A DNA stretch of 59,035 nt from Parapedobacter tibetensis (lineage in GTDB: Bacteria; Bacteroidota; Bacteroidia; Sphingobacteriales; Sphingobacteriaceae). How positions within the stretch are numbered: position 1 is the first letter of the stretch; each line of letters opens with the position of its first letter. The DNA is taken from NCBI RefSeq assembly GCF_024704835.1, contig NZ_JAMXBE010000020.1:1-59035 (forward strand). The letters run 5' to 3'. The position numbers and the translations under genes were made by a program. Of the stretch, positions 18,231 through 28,100 are shown in pieces. The notes under the pieces were generated by a model that saw nothing but the letters and a program-made list of their open reading frames with translations, did not search any database and had not been told where the DNA came from.

Positions 18231-19004
18231 TTACCGTACGCCCAATGTTTTTTCCACCCGATACCGGTATTTCTCCCCTACCGGCAGCATGCCCTTCTCC
18301 CTATCGTTCTCCCAGATGGAAACCGCATCTTCGTGCAGCTCCACCCACCAGTGCTTCGTCCCGAATTGCGCCCCCGGCAGGTACTCGCTTACCGCTTCCC
18401 GCCTGACGATGAATCCACGCTGGTTGCGGATAAAATCCGCCGGGTTCAACCGGACCTGCAGGTCACGGAGGAGCATACTGGCAAGCATTTCCCGTCCGTG
18501 TGTCAGGAATAGGCGGGCGCATTTTCCTTCCGAACGGGCATACACCAATTCGGCAACGCGCACATTCACGTAGGCATTACCTTCCTCCGGCAGCACGGCA
18601 ATGGTTGAAGGATAAGTTCGCATTTCCCGCTCACGCTCCAGCAATTCCAGCTGGCGCAGCGCCCGGTCTATAGCAAAATTAAACCGATCTTCCTGCACCA
18701 TTTTCACCACATAGTCTATCGCCCCCGCCAATAAAGATTCCGACCCTTCGTTGTCAGAAGCCGTACACACGATGATCTGCGTGGGCGGTTCCACGGCGCC
18801 CATCAGTGTATAGCCGCTTTCCACCCGCAGGTCGAGGTCTACCACCAGTAGGTCAATATCATGTTCGTCCAGGTAATCGTACGCCTCCTGAAAACGGGTG
18901 GTTTCCAAGGCGATTTCCAGGTCCAGCCTTTTGCCAACCAGCGTCTTCAAAATTTCCAGTGCAGGGCGTTCGTCATCCACCAATACAACTTTTCGTCTTT
19001 CCAT
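18231..19004 (-). CDS. LytTR-type response regulator
   Basis: 257 residues. Receiver domain (1-120): acidic pocket Asp10/Asp11, phosphoacceptor Asp56 in LLVVDLD, Thr81, Lys101. The C-terminal LytTR DNA-binding domain (about 145-250) is recognisable from ELVYARSEGKCARLFLTHGR and FIRNQRGFIVRREAV. It lies 6 nt from the kinase stop and 6 nt from the RteC-like start. LytTR proteins usually control extracellular or peptide-related genes, which fits the peptide gene upstream. Confidence 0.87.
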   Translation of the reverse strand: MERRKVVLVDDERPALEILKTLVGKRLDLEIALETTRFQEAYDYLDEHDIDLLVVDLDLRVESGYTLMGAVEPPTQIIVCTASDNEGSESLLAGAIDYVVKMVQEDRFNFAIDRALRQLELLEREREMRTYPSTIAVLPEEGNAYVNVRVAELVYARSEGKCARLFLTHGREMLASMLLRDLQVRLNPADFIRNQRGFIVRREAVSEYLPGAQFGTKHWWVELHEDAVSIWENDREKGMLPVGEKYRYRVEKTLGVR

Positions 19005-19010
19005 CGGCTG

Positions 19011-20063
19011 TTATTTTGTTAAGGTTAGTCTAGTTTCGTACCACCCTTCATCGGTTTGCAGGGTATCCAGGTGTGCCTGATCGCCATAGATCAGCTTTAA
19101 GCGTCGCTGGATGTTTTCGTTGCCGATGCCGGAAGAACGTTGTTCGCTTTTATGGGGGTTGATCTTATTCCGTACCACAACCTCCAGCTTGCTCGCACTG
19201 CATTCCACCCGGAGTACTATCGGGGCCTGGCTATCCCACGAAATACCGTATTTGAAGGCGTTTTGCATGACCGAGGAAATCGATAGCGCCGGTACGTACC
19301 AATCCCATAGCTCCTCCGGGACTTCCATGCCAACGTACACCTCGTCAAACCGGCGGTTGTTGACCGCTACAATGCGTTTGCAGTGTGTCAATTCATCACC
19401 CAGCGGCACTTCGCCTTCCACATCCCTGGCTTTTTCCTGCACGTATTGCGTGTACGATTTCAGCTCATCCAACGCCTTAGCGACCTTGCTTTCCCCGCTT
19501 TTGAGTGCCAGGGCATACGGAATATCCAACAAATTGTATTGCTCATGGGGTTCAATCTGTGCCATGAGAAACTGGAGCTGGGTACGGTGGTTTTCTTGCA
19601 TCAGCTTCCGTTTCTGCCGTTCGTTTTTCAGTACGCGATAAATGGCGGCCAGCAGACCTGCCTCCACCATGGAATGGTACCAGTAGAGGAACATGGTAAA
19701 TAGGTAAGCACCCATGGCAAAAGCCACTTCCGAGCCGAGCAGCCGTTTACCGAAAGGCTTATGCCATACAAATGCGACGAGGTAAAACAGCATCGCATAC
19801 AGGGCAAACATGGCTACGAGCACAAAGAATGTCTTCATAGCAGGCTTTAGGTCCCTCAAAAAGACATAGACGATCGAATACACGATAGCCATAACAAACC
19901 CGATGGTAAGCAGCACCTCCCACCAACGGAAAGGCTGCGCCAAAAAGCTGTTATTCATAAATGTGAAGCCGGAATACCCGATCCAGTAAATCGCTTGGTA
20001 GTACTCGAACCGGTAGGCTTGCAGCCATTGCTGCCAAGGCTTCGGTAGGTAAAGATTTTTCAT
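19011..20063 (-). CDS. LytS/YehU-type sensor histidine kinase (PF06580)
   Basis: 350 residues. Four or five transmembrane segments lie between about 25 and 145, followed by a short coiled coil. The phosphoacceptor box is AQIEPHEQYNLLD with His173 and Asn177, where the family norm is QINPHFLFN. The ATPase domain has NAFKYG (Asn268) and SGIGNENIQRRL. It has no separate sensory domain, so the membrane bundle probably senses the signal. It is 145 nt downstream of the acyltransferase gene. Confidence 0.85.
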   Translation of the reverse strand: MKNLYLPKPWQQWLQAYRFEYYQAIYWIGYSGFTFMNNSFLAQPFRWWEVLLTIGFVMAIVYSIVYVFLRDLKPAMKTFFVLVAMFALYAMLFYLVAFVWHKPFGKRLLGSEVAFAMGAYLFTMFLYWYHSMVEAGLLAAIYRVLKNERQKRKLMQENHRTQLQFLMAQIEPHEQYNLLDIPYALALKSGESKVAKALDELKSYTQYVQEKARDVEGEVPLGDELTHCKRIVAVNNRRFDEVYVGMEVPEELWDWYVPALSISSVMQNAFKYGISWDSQAPIVLRVECSASKLEVVVRNKINPHKSEQRSSGIGNENIQRRLKLIYGDQAHLDTLQTDEGWYETRLTLTK

Positions 20064-20208
20064 TCAAATAAATTGTTTTTTTAAAGGCAATGAAGCTTGC
20101 ATGTGCTGATTATTCATGTTCTTTTTTGAGCGGAAGCTCATGCAGGTTTCATTATGTGAGTGTTTGGAAAGCTGAAAATACAAAGTGCAGTCATAACATC
20201 CCCATTTG

Positions 20209-21216
20209 TCACCGATTTTTTGCACAATGCCCAAGAATATCCATGTAGTTTTCAGGCAGCGCAAGGGTGTGGTAATCTCGTCGCTCAAACAAAAAATATG
20301 TGTCGCCACCCTTTAATATCCCGTATCGGTCGCTCAGGTTACGGCCGGCCTCGACAAAAAAACGTTCGGGCAGCGCCATGCGATGCAAATGGGTCCACTT
20401 GTCCCACTGCGCTGGAAAATGAATGAAGTATGGCGAAAAAAATTGGACGACGGACTGCAGTGCAAGCCGGGTAAAATCCTTCCCCCGGTAATGCTGCGGA
20501 CAGCGTTCGGTTCCCTGATGTACCCCCACCGATCCATCGCGTTGGCGGAAGGCAACCACGGGCACAATCGGAGCCTGCGTGACCTTTGACAAGAAAGCGA
20601 TGCCCCGTTGCAAGCGGATATGCTGGCCCAGCAACGGTACGCACACTTGATGCAGGCCGTCATCACCCCCACTGTGTTCTTCCCCATCCCAATAAATCAG
20701 CAGGCTAACGCCCGCCTGTACAAAACGGACCAGCTGACGCAAAGCCGACGACGACGATGCATCCACGATCTGAGGCAATACGATGGATGGGTCTTTTTCG
20801 GCTGCCGCCTTCCAGAACTTTTTCAACGGCTCGACCAGGTGGCTTACCACCAACAGTGCCAGGGGCACCTGCGCCTTTGCCAGGAGCAATCCGATAAGCA
20901 TATGCGCTCCCATATGTGCGCAGGCGATGATCCCCACGCGGTGCCTTAAGCTATTGGCCCATTCGGGATCCCACCCACTGATGGGGGGCAGATACCCTGC
21001 TACCCCGTAGGAAAGGTCCAACCCGCTCAGCCGTTGGTAAACCAGTGTCTCTCTGAAAAGCTCTTCATGTTGCGCTGCCGGCACCATGGGAAGAAAGTGT
21101 TCGATATTGGCACTGAAAAAGGTATACTGGTTGTGGATGGTTGGCGAAGCACCGATGTCGAGGCGTTCCACCTCCCTGTAGATTTCGGCATGCTCCTTTT
21201 TGTAACGATTTTCCAT
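20209..21216 (-). CDS. LPLAT (LpxL/HtrB-like) acyltransferase beside a peptide gene
   Basis: 335 residues from the start MENRYKKEHAEI at 21216. A start at 21306 would run through the terminator hairpin and the end of the peptide gene. The central part resembles the lipid A lysophospholipid acyltransferase superfamily: CAHMGAHML (100-107), LLVVSHL, GVSLLIYWDGEE (169-180) and the APIVPVVAFRQ strand. The usual HX4(D/E) motif appears as HMGAHM, with no acid at the last position, so catalysis may differ. In context it may acylate the neighbouring peptide or act on lipid; that is inference. Confidence 0.65.
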   Translation of the reverse strand: MENRYKKEHAEIYREVERLDIGASPTIHNQYTFFSANIEHFLPMVPAAQHEELFRETLVYQRLSGLDLSYGVAGYLPPISGWDPEWANSLRHRVGIIACAHMGAHMLIGLLLAKAQVPLALLVVSHLVEPLKKFWKAAAEKDPSIVLPQIVDASSSSALRQLVRFVQAGVSLLIYWDGEEHSGGDDGLHQVCVPLLGQHIRLQRGIAFLSKVTQAPIVPVVAFRQRDGSVGVHQGTERCPQHYRGKDFTRLALQSVVQFFSPYFIHFPAQWDKWTHLHRMALPERFFVEAGRNLSDRYGILKGGDTYFLFERRDYHTLALPENYMDILGHCAKNR

Positions 21217-21231
21217 AGACCGTATGATTAA

Positions 21232-21267
21232 AGGGGCACCTTCCGGATGGAGCCGGAAGGTGCCCCT
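21232..21267 (-). terminator. Hairpin attenuator between peptide and acyltransferase genes
   Basis: A perfect 15-bp stem (AGGGGCACCTTCCGG and its complement) with a 6-nt loop, followed on the minus strand by TTTTAAT. It begins 5 nt after the peptide stop and ends 16 nt before the acyltransferase start. It looks like a partial terminator that allows many peptide transcripts and fewer read-through messages. Confidence 0.75.
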
Positions 21268-21272
21268 GGGGG

Positions 21273-21443
21273 TTAACGAAATAGTTTGATAATAGGTGTT
21301 TGGCAACTCGGCTGATCCGGGATAAACGGATTACTACCTCCCGCCATCAAGTCGTTTACAGGTATCGCGTCGGATAGCCTGTCGGCGATGACCCGCAACA
21401 CGTCGGTATTATTGACCATTTCTAACAAATCTTTGATTTCCAT
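21273..21443 (-). CDS. Candidate secreted/modified peptide precursor with double-glycine leader
   Basis: 56-residue ORF. The N-terminal 36 residues (MEIKDLLEMVNNTDVLRVIA...) form an amphipathic leader ending LMAGG, a typical double-glycine cleavage context. The predicted mature part is 20 residues, with four prolines, one Cys and a basic end (KLFR). The start at 21443 is the only ATG before the hydrophobic leader. A strong hairpin follows the stop, then an acyltransferase and a two-component system. No lanthipeptide, radical SAM, ATP-grasp or C39-peptidase exporter gene is in the window, so the processing machinery is unknown. Confidence 0.6.
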   Translation of the reverse strand: MEIKDLLEMVNNTDVLRVIADRLSDAIPVNDLMAGGSNPFIPDQPSCQTPIIKLFR

Positions 21444-21991
21444 TTTTTTGATTTTTTACGTTTAACCATTGCCCGTTCCAAGCTTGCATTCAGGCATTTA
21501 CTAACGTGATCACCCTGCAAACATGCAACACCAATTCCACCGGTCAAAGACAAAAGAACCAAATGGGAAATAGCGGAATAAGACCCCCTAATTCCGGAAT
21601 GAAATTCCGGCCTCGCCCAATCCGGGTTCCATCAAACCCCTATTTGGCGAGGCGAGTGGCGACTAAATTAATCGAGTGATTCCATCGATTTCAACATTGC
21701 CACCATCCCCTAGCCACTGCCAATCTCTCAGGCATCAGGAGTACTTTCTAGCCAAAAAACATTCCGTTGCAGTGGTATTCCTACCGAAAGCACGCCTTTC
21801 TGCTAAATCGATGGCCCCAAATCAATACGTAATCATCTTTTTTCATTTTCTTGGATCTAGGGTTCCACCAAAATATCGCTGTTGAAGCGCCCTGATGTGC
21901 CTCACCTCCCCAACGGACTACCACAGTTCCACCTCTTCCATTGACGCGCCTTCCATAAACCCTTAATTTCCCACCGTTAACTAACCTTTCG
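21444..21991. other. 548-nt intergenic region between divergent peptide and Crp-like genes
   Basis: No ORF with coding character. It should contain the promoters for both directions. The one structured site I see is CCGGAAT-gaa-ATTCCGG at 21594-21610, about 150 nt upstream of the peptide start. This could be a regulator site; I cannot connect it to a protein. Confidence 0.4.
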
Positions 21992-22582
21992 ATGGAACGG
22001 CTATTCACCTATTGGATCAAGCATTACCCTGCTTTAGGAGCGGATAGCCGGTCGTTTGTCCGCAGCCGTTCGATGGTAAAGTGGTATGGCAAAAAACAGG
22101 TCATCAAGCTGGAAACCGAACGCTTTCCTTTCTTTTGCGTGGTGCTTTCGGGCCTCGTGGCCGGCTATGGGAAGAACAGTGAACGCCAGTCCATCCTATG
22201 TGAGCTGATGCAGCCGATGGACTATTTCACCGGCACACAGCATCCGTTCACCCCGCGCCTCCGCGAAGCGGAATACGTAGCCATCGAAAACACGACGCTC
22301 CTATTGGTGCCCGTAGCGGAAGCCCGTGAGGCTCAACGGCGCTTTCCAGCATTTGCCGAACTGGTGCAGGTGATGAAGCAACGCAAGATCAACTTCTTTG
22401 AGTTACTTATCGCATTAACCAACGAACAATCATGTTATACTCGTTACTGCGTCTATATGGATCGCTTTAGCCACCAAGCCGTCCAGTTGCCCGATGCTCC
22501 CCAATGGCAGTTGCTACGCATGGGCCGGAGCACCTATTACCGGATGAAAAGCCGTTACCTTAGAGAAAAATCCCGCAAATAG
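21992..22582 (+). CDS. Crp/Fnr-like transcription regulator
   Basis: 196 residues. The N-terminal two thirds has the cyclic-nucleotide-binding-domain pattern (VVLSGLVAGYGKNSERQ, LREAEYVAIENTTLLLVP). The C-terminus (WQLLRMGRSTYYRMKSRYLRE) replaces the canonical Crp winged helix with a short HTH-like segment, a form common among Bacteroidota Crp-like proteins. It precedes the MauE/DUF6520 genes on the same strand and may regulate them or the facing SusCD operon. Confidence 0.7.
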   Translation: MERLFTYWIKHYPALGADSRSFVRSRSMVKWYGKKQVIKLETERFPFFCVVLSGLVAGYGKNSERQSILCELMQPMDYFTGTQHPFTPRLREAEYVAIENTTLLLVPVAEAREAQRRFPAFAELVQVMKQRKINFFELLIALTNEQSCYTRYCVYMDRFSHQAVQLPDAPQWQLLRMGRSTYYRMKSRYLREKSRK

Positions 22583-22634
22583 TCTCCCTAAGGTGGGACG
22601 CATAGGGGGCGAGACCTACCCTACCTTTGTTTCC

Positions 22635-22874
22635 ATGAAGGCAACAAAGGACATCATCATTGAAGCAACCGACGTCATCGAACGAGCCAAAGCTATCCGG
22701 TCCGTCCCGGCCACCACGCCGGAGATGATCGGGCACTATCGGCGGCACCTCCAGCTGAATCATGCTGAAACGGACCTACTGATCACGCCCACGTTTGCCG
22801 CCCATGGGCCAATGGCCATTGAGGCCAGGTTCGTTCGTATCCACAAACCCGTAATAGACCCAAACAACGCATGA
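22635..22874 (+). CDS. Small conserved-context hypothetical upstream of MauE
   Basis: 79 residues from the start MKATKDIIIE at 22635; an ATG at 22593 would add 14 poorly coding residues. The -7-like TACCTTTG at 22622-22629 ends 5 nt before the chosen ATG, so the transcript may be almost leaderless. A central HYRRHLQLNHAETDLLI helix is the only notable pattern. It overlaps the MauE gene by 4 bp (ATGA), so the two are co-translated. Function unknown. Confidence 0.5.
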   Translation: MKATKDIIIEATDVIERAKAIRSVPATTPEMIGHYRRHLQLNHAETDLLITPTFAAHGPMAIEARFVRIHKPVIDPNNA

Positions 22875-23407
22875 AAATCGAACTGACATATGGCGGCCCA
22901 ATCAAGGGCATGAACCTCTGGCGGTTTTTCGCCACGGTAGCCCTCATGGGGCTTTGGATGGTTGCTCTTTTCAACCAAGCGTATGGCTTTACCACGTTCG
23001 TAAACGGTATGCTCAAGCATGATTTTCCGAACTGGCTGGGGTACACCTTCATCGTGCTGCTTCCATTGGCGGAAACTACTGCCATTGTCCTGCTGGTTAT
23101 CCCGAAAACCAACCGTTACGGCTTTCTGCTTTCCTCGGCCATGCTACTTACCTTCACCGGATACATCGCCGCGGCACTGTTCGCTGGGTGGGCCTCCTTT
23201 GATTGTCTTTGCAGCAAATTCAATAGTGGATGGAGCTGGATGGCGCATTTCCGGTTCAACCTCTGGTTTCTCATGCTGGCCATCGCTGGCCTGCTTTTAT
23301 CATTATACATACGAAAACAAGGCAGCGGAGCCGAGGGCACCGCTGCCGAGGGCGGGTCGGCCAAAAGACCGATAATCAATAAAATTTTAAAAACAGTAAA
23401 TCCTTGA
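22871..23407 (+). CDS. MauE/DoxX-like redox membrane protein
   Basis: 178 residues with four hydrophobic segments (about 17-37, 55-76, 82-104, 123-145) and a Cys pair in FDCLCSKF that could carry electrons. This fits the MauE/DoxX-like family, which is thought to move reducing power across the membrane for periplasmic disulfide chemistry. The TlpA-type redoxin in the facing operon is a plausible partner. Confidence 0.72.
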   Translation: MKIELTYGGPIKGMNLWRFFATVALMGLWMVALFNQAYGFTTFVNGMLKHDFPNWLGYTFIVLLPLAETTAIVLLVIPKTNRYGFLLSSAMLLTFTGYIAAALFAGWASFDCLCSKFNSGWSWMAHFRFNLWFLMLAIAGLLLSLYIRKQGSGAEGTAAEGGSAKRPIINKILKTVNP

Positions 23408-23410
23408 AAA

Positions 23411-23707
23411 ATGAAAAAGGTAATTAAAGTAAATTTAGGAGTAGTAATGGCGCTTTTTGCTGCCTTTGGTTTGATGTCGTTTCGATTGATTGGCAGCGCA
23501 ACTACCGTCAATCAGACACCGATGTATTGGTACACCCAACAAAGCCCAAACAATTGGGAGCTGGAGAGTACAACACCAAGTCTGGAGCCCGATGAACAGT
23601 GCAGAGAAGATGAAGGAGATCGTTGCGTCAAAGGTTTTGAAACTCAAATTCCGGAAGGAAGCATCAGTGACGTTACCGAAGCAGATCAAGAGTACTTTCG
23701 GGAGTAA
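23411..23707 (+). CDS. DUF6520-type secreted small protein
   Basis: 98 residues with a signal peptide (KVNLGVVMALFAAFGLMSF) and a short mature region containing PMYWYTQQ and two Cys residues (CREDEGDRC). This pattern matches the DUF6520 family of Bacteroidota, short exported proteins frequently found beside MauE-like genes. It starts 3 nt after the MauE stop and ends at a bidirectional terminator. Function unknown. Confidence 0.65.
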   Translation: MKKVIKVNLGVVMALFAAFGLMSFRLIGSATTVNQTPMYWYTQQSPNNWELESTTPSLEPDEQCREDEGDRCVKGFETQIPEGSISDVTEADQEYFRE

Positions 23708-23730
23708 GCGTACCTTTACTCATTAGACAA

Positions 23731-23776
23731 AAAGCGAACAGGCTGCCTACCTCCGGGAAGACAGCCTGTTTGCTTT
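23731..23776. terminator. Bidirectional terminator
   Basis: A 15-bp stem (AAAGCGAACAGGCTG with CAGCCTGTTTGCTTT, one G-U pair) separates the DUF6520 gene from the convergent SusD gene. A-rich and T-rich flanks suit termination in both directions. Confidence 0.8.
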
Positions 23777-23781
23777 ACCAA

Positions 23782-25176
23782 TTACCGAATGACGACCTCT
23801 GGTGGCAAAGGCCATGTCCATCGGGGATCGTTTGGTGGCAGGGTATACGCTTGACCGTTTATTTTTCTATTGATGGTTACATTATACCCTTCTTGGTTCA
23901 TTCTCCGTAAGTCCGTCCACCTCAATCCCCTATACAGCAATTCTTTCCTCCGTTCATCAAGAATGAGTGACAAGGTTTCCTGATCGTCCAAGCCCTCGTA
24001 TGGCACAAAACTCGCATCCTCATCCCATCTAGCAAGAAGTAATCGACGAAGGTCGGCCAATGCTTCGTCTATACTTCCCAGCCTTGCATTGCATTCGGCC
24101 CGTGTAAGCAAAATCTCGTCGACAGCCAAACCAGAAAAGTAATGGGTACGCCCCCTAAAACTATAGCTACCTCTGAAACGATGGCCAGAAACCCGTTCCG
24201 AAAAAAACACTTGGCGCCGCAGGTCATTTTCGTGATAAGAAGCATACAATGCGGAATCAATCAGTGAATAGCTAAAGGTTGTGGGAAAGCCTTGGCTTGT
24301 AGCGCTTAGCATTGCCGAGAAAAAGATAATTTCCTGATTTATCGCATGGGTGAATCCTGTTCCTTGAAACGGACTGTTAACGCTTGTATTTACCAGATTA
24401 AAATCATGTAACTCGCTCTGAATAGCCAAACAGGAATCCGCATACCTTTTTGCCGTTTCATAATCCCTCATCGCCAAGAATGTCCGAGCCAACAATGCGT
24501 AAGCGGCCTGTTTAGACGGCCTGGTCTTATATAAGGGTTTGGTATCCAGTAGCGGAACCGAATTAATGAGGTCGTCAATTATTTGCTCATAGGTTTCTTC
24601 CACCGTTGCACGCGTTAGCTTCTCATTGATATCTGCACGCTTCCTAAGAAATATACCCGGTTCGGCATTTTCTGTGTCAGGATTATAAGCCGGTGCAAAC
24701 ACCTGAGCTAGTTGGTAGAACATATGAGCGCGATGAAAAAGGGCTTGTCCGACAATATTGTCGTACTGTTCGCGATTCTGTCCATTGCGTTCCAAGCCTT
24801 TAATACCTTCGAGCACCGTATTGGCATACAACACGGCCTCGTAAGGATAAGCGTAGTCTGCGACGGTGACACCCACATATGGACTTTCAGACCAGATGTA
24901 GTAGTTCTGCATTTGCGGCCGTAAGTTAGCATTGAACTCTCCGTCCAACAGGTAAAAGTTGTCAGAACCGGATTCACCCAACTGCGGTGTAACCCCAGCT
25001 TGGTTGGCACCGTTCATGATGTCGTCGGCGTCTAGCATTGCCTGAAAATGCGCCAATGTATTCGGTATCAGCAGGGATTTCTGGGGCTTTTGATTTAAAA
25101 AATCGGCTTTGCTACATCCGAAAAAAAGAAAGGCACTCAAGAAACAGATAATTGTTAACGATATGGTTATTTTCAT
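23782..25176 (-). CDS. SusD/RagB-type outer-membrane lipoprotein
   Basis: 464 residues. Lipobox FFFGCSK with Cys21, then the SusD N-terminal region (FLNQKPQKSLLIPNTLAHFQAMLDADD), TPR-like helices and the C-terminal LLTRAECNARLGSIDEALADL and DERRKELLYRGLRWTDLRR blocks. It caps the TonB-dependent channel encoded 3 nt upstream and binds the ligand at the cell surface. No glycosidase or sulfatase is nearby, so the ligand could be peptide rather than glycan. Confidence 0.92.
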   Translation of the reverse strand: MKITISLTIICFLSAFLFFGCSKADFLNQKPQKSLLIPNTLAHFQAMLDADDIMNGANQAGVTPQLGESGSDNFYLLDGEFNANLRPQMQNYYIWSESPYVGVTVADYAYPYEAVLYANTVLEGIKGLERNGQNREQYDNIVGQALFHRAHMFYQLAQVFAPAYNPDTENAEPGIFLRKRADINEKLTRATVEETYEQIIDDLINSVPLLDTKPLYKTRPSKQAAYALLARTFLAMRDYETAKRYADSCLAIQSELHDFNLVNTSVNSPFQGTGFTHAINQEIIFFSAMLSATSQGFPTTFSYSLIDSALYASYHENDLRRQVFFSERVSGHRFRGSYSFRGRTHYFSGLAVDEILLTRAECNARLGSIDEALADLRRLLLARWDEDASFVPYEGLDDQETLSLILDERRKELLYRGLRWTDLRRMNQEGYNVTINRKINGQAYTLPPNDPRWTWPLPPEVVIR

Positions 25177-25179
25177 GAT

Positions 25180-28100
25180 TTAAAGCGTTAGGTTCATACC
25201 CAAGGAAAAACGGGGTTGTTGCAATGGAACATTGTTATAGTAGGGGTCTATTCTCCAGTCGTTGGCTTTCCAAAGCACACCTATATTGGAAACATAGGCA
25301 AAAAGCCGAATGGATTTTAGCGGGGAAGATGCCCGTGTTGGAATAATATTATAGCTGACATTTACATCCTCCAACCGGATATGATCGCCCTTTTCCACCA
25401 ACGTAGATGAATACCGGTAAAATACATCCCGGTTGGGAACAGATGGATAAAGGAATGAAGGGATATCGGTCGTTAATTCATCGCCGGGTTGCTGCCACCG
25501 GTTGGCATAGTCTCCATGGCCTTTCCAGTCATTATCGACTAAACTGGTGTAATCGATAGATGACCGCCTGAAATAATACCCAAACTTGTAGCTGATATTA
25601 AAAGACAGGTTTATGTTGCGATAGGAAAACGTATTCCTCACAGCCCCGAAATTGGTAGGCTGTGCCGTACCAAAGAAAACCAGCTCGTCCAAGGTGGTGT
25701 TATTGTATATGGTGTTGTAATCCATGCTCCGTTCGCCATTGACCAATCCGATGGGATCACCGGTCGCGGGATCGAGTCCCTCCCACGCCAACGCAAACAC
25801 GCTGTAAAGCGGCTTTCCCAACAACGGATTGACGAGTGAAACGGGCAGGTAGGTTCTACCTGTGGTCGCTACGGGCATGAGGTAATTGGTCACTTTAGAC
25901 GATGAATGACTGAAGATCCACACTGTTTGCCACTGAAATGCCCTGTTTATATTGATCGAGTTGATTTGAATATCCACCCCTTTGCCCCGCATATCTGCGA
26001 CGTTCATGTACATCGATGTGACGCCGTATGTCGGATCTACCGGAGTTTGTGCCAGCAGGTTGGTTGCATTTTTATCGTAATACTCAATTGTACCGGACAA
26101 TCGCTTATTCGACGTCGCAAAATCAACCCCAATATTCAGCTGTTTTATCTTTTCCCAAGACAATTCCCTATTGGGTGCCGACCCAATCGTGGCTCGTGGC
26201 GAAGCGTGGGAATAACCACTATTAACAAGAGATATGGTAGATAAAGCATGGGCACTTCTGGAAATATTGCCATTGATCCCGTAGCTTGCTCTTGCCTTCA
26301 AAAACGGCAGCCAGGAGACCCCGTAGAACGGTTCGTTGCTCAGTTCCCAAGCACCACCGACCGACCACAGCGGTGTTCCCTTCTGGTTGGCATTAAGCCC
26401 GAACAGATTGGCCTCGTCTTTCCTGAAACTGGCCGACACGGTATAGCGATTGCCATAGGTATAGGCTGCATTGGAAAAATAAGACACAAAGTTGTCTTTC
26501 AATTCGCCGGTATGGGCATAACGGAAGATTCTTGATGCGCCTGGCACGGAAATACGCGGGTAATAGGTCTCGGTATCCACATTGGTGTTGATGACACCCG
26601 TATCTTCATTATATCCAAAATTTTGGTTAACGTCTGATGTGGTAGTGAGTTGCCTGATTTCGAATCCAGCCAGCGCGATGATTGTATGTTTTCCGTTCCA
26701 AGCTCTGTTGAAATTCAGCTGCCCCCTACCCTGGTGCGATAGGGTTTCAACATTATCGACCTGCAAGATCCCTCCCACCGGAAATGGGTATGAGGCTAGG
26801 CCTGTCAATGGGTTGATTTGTGTATAGTCATTGATTAGATTCCGCGCATAATATGACTGCTCCCGGTAAAGTGCCTCTGATTTTCGCAGCTGATTCTGGA
26901 ATTGATATTTCACCTGCAATTCAACCCCTTCCAGCAACTGGTATGTGGAGCCTACATTCACGAGGTAATCACGGGTATCAGTGGTATGCCTTTCGTTGTC
27001 TATCTCGTCGTACGGTCGATAATTCCAGTCCAACAGCCTGCCATTGTCAACTGTATCGACATATCCTTTCCGTTTTGATAGGTAAACCGGCAGTGCATTG
27101 TTTTCATCATCTACCAATTTCGTGTATGGAGAGAGTGAACTGGCCGCCGAAGCGGAGGTATAATAGCCGCTGTTGTCGCCACTTACTTCATTGACCCAGA
27201 AAAAATTGATGGTCGCCTCAATTTTCAACCTATCATTCACCTTAAATGTATTGCCAGACCGAAGAGAAACCCGGTTATACGTTTCTCCGACCAAGTTCGA
27301 AAGATTCCGGTCGAAACCACCCGACATATAATAGGCGATGCGGTCTTGGCTTCCGCTTACATTCAGGTTGTATTGTTGATTGGTGGATGTACGATAAAAA
27401 TAATCTGCCAGATCATCCCTTACATCGCGAGTAGCCAGTTGTGCCAGTCTTGATTCGAGATCATTCGGGTTTGCGATCATCAGCTCCACCGCTTGGGGTA
27501 TCGGGTTCGTTTTACTTTGTAATGTGGCGGGATTGATGAATCCGTCGTATCGGCCGTTTTCGAATAGGTACCGCTCCAATTCGATCCGTTCGGCAGACGA
27601 CAACTGGCTGACGTTGAAAAGATCCGGCCTTCCCTGGCTAGTCACATTGCTGGCCACCTCGATCCTGGGCATCGTGGTGGTTCCGCGCTTTGTCGTGATC
27701 ACGATCACCCCATTGCCTGCACGTGCACCCCATATGGATGCCGCCGCTGCGTCTTTGAGCACAGAAACCGATTCGATGTCATTCGGGTTTATATTGTTCA
27801 GGTCCCCGTCGTAAGGAAAGTCGTTCAGAACAATCAATGGTCGCGCCTCTGCCGTGATTGTACTCCGTCCACGTATGAGAAAAGGGTCGGTATCGGCCGC
27901 ATCCCCCCGATTGAATAACAACCCCGGGGACAAGTTTTCCAACCGGGTTAACAGGTCGGCAGACACACTCCGGTTAATCAGCTCGTTGTCAATCACATCA
28001 AAACTTCCTGTGGCACGCTCCCTTGGTATGTGCTGGTATCCGGTGTTGACCACCACCTCGTCTATCGTATTTTCAGATTCAACAAGCACTATGCGGAGGG

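Noticed and set aside
20064-20309. 81-codon minus ORF before the kinase
   Set aside because: It starts inside the acyltransferase gene in another frame and has no coding features.
24708-25010. 100-codon ORF within SusD
   Set aside because: Alternative frame of the SusD gene without coding features.
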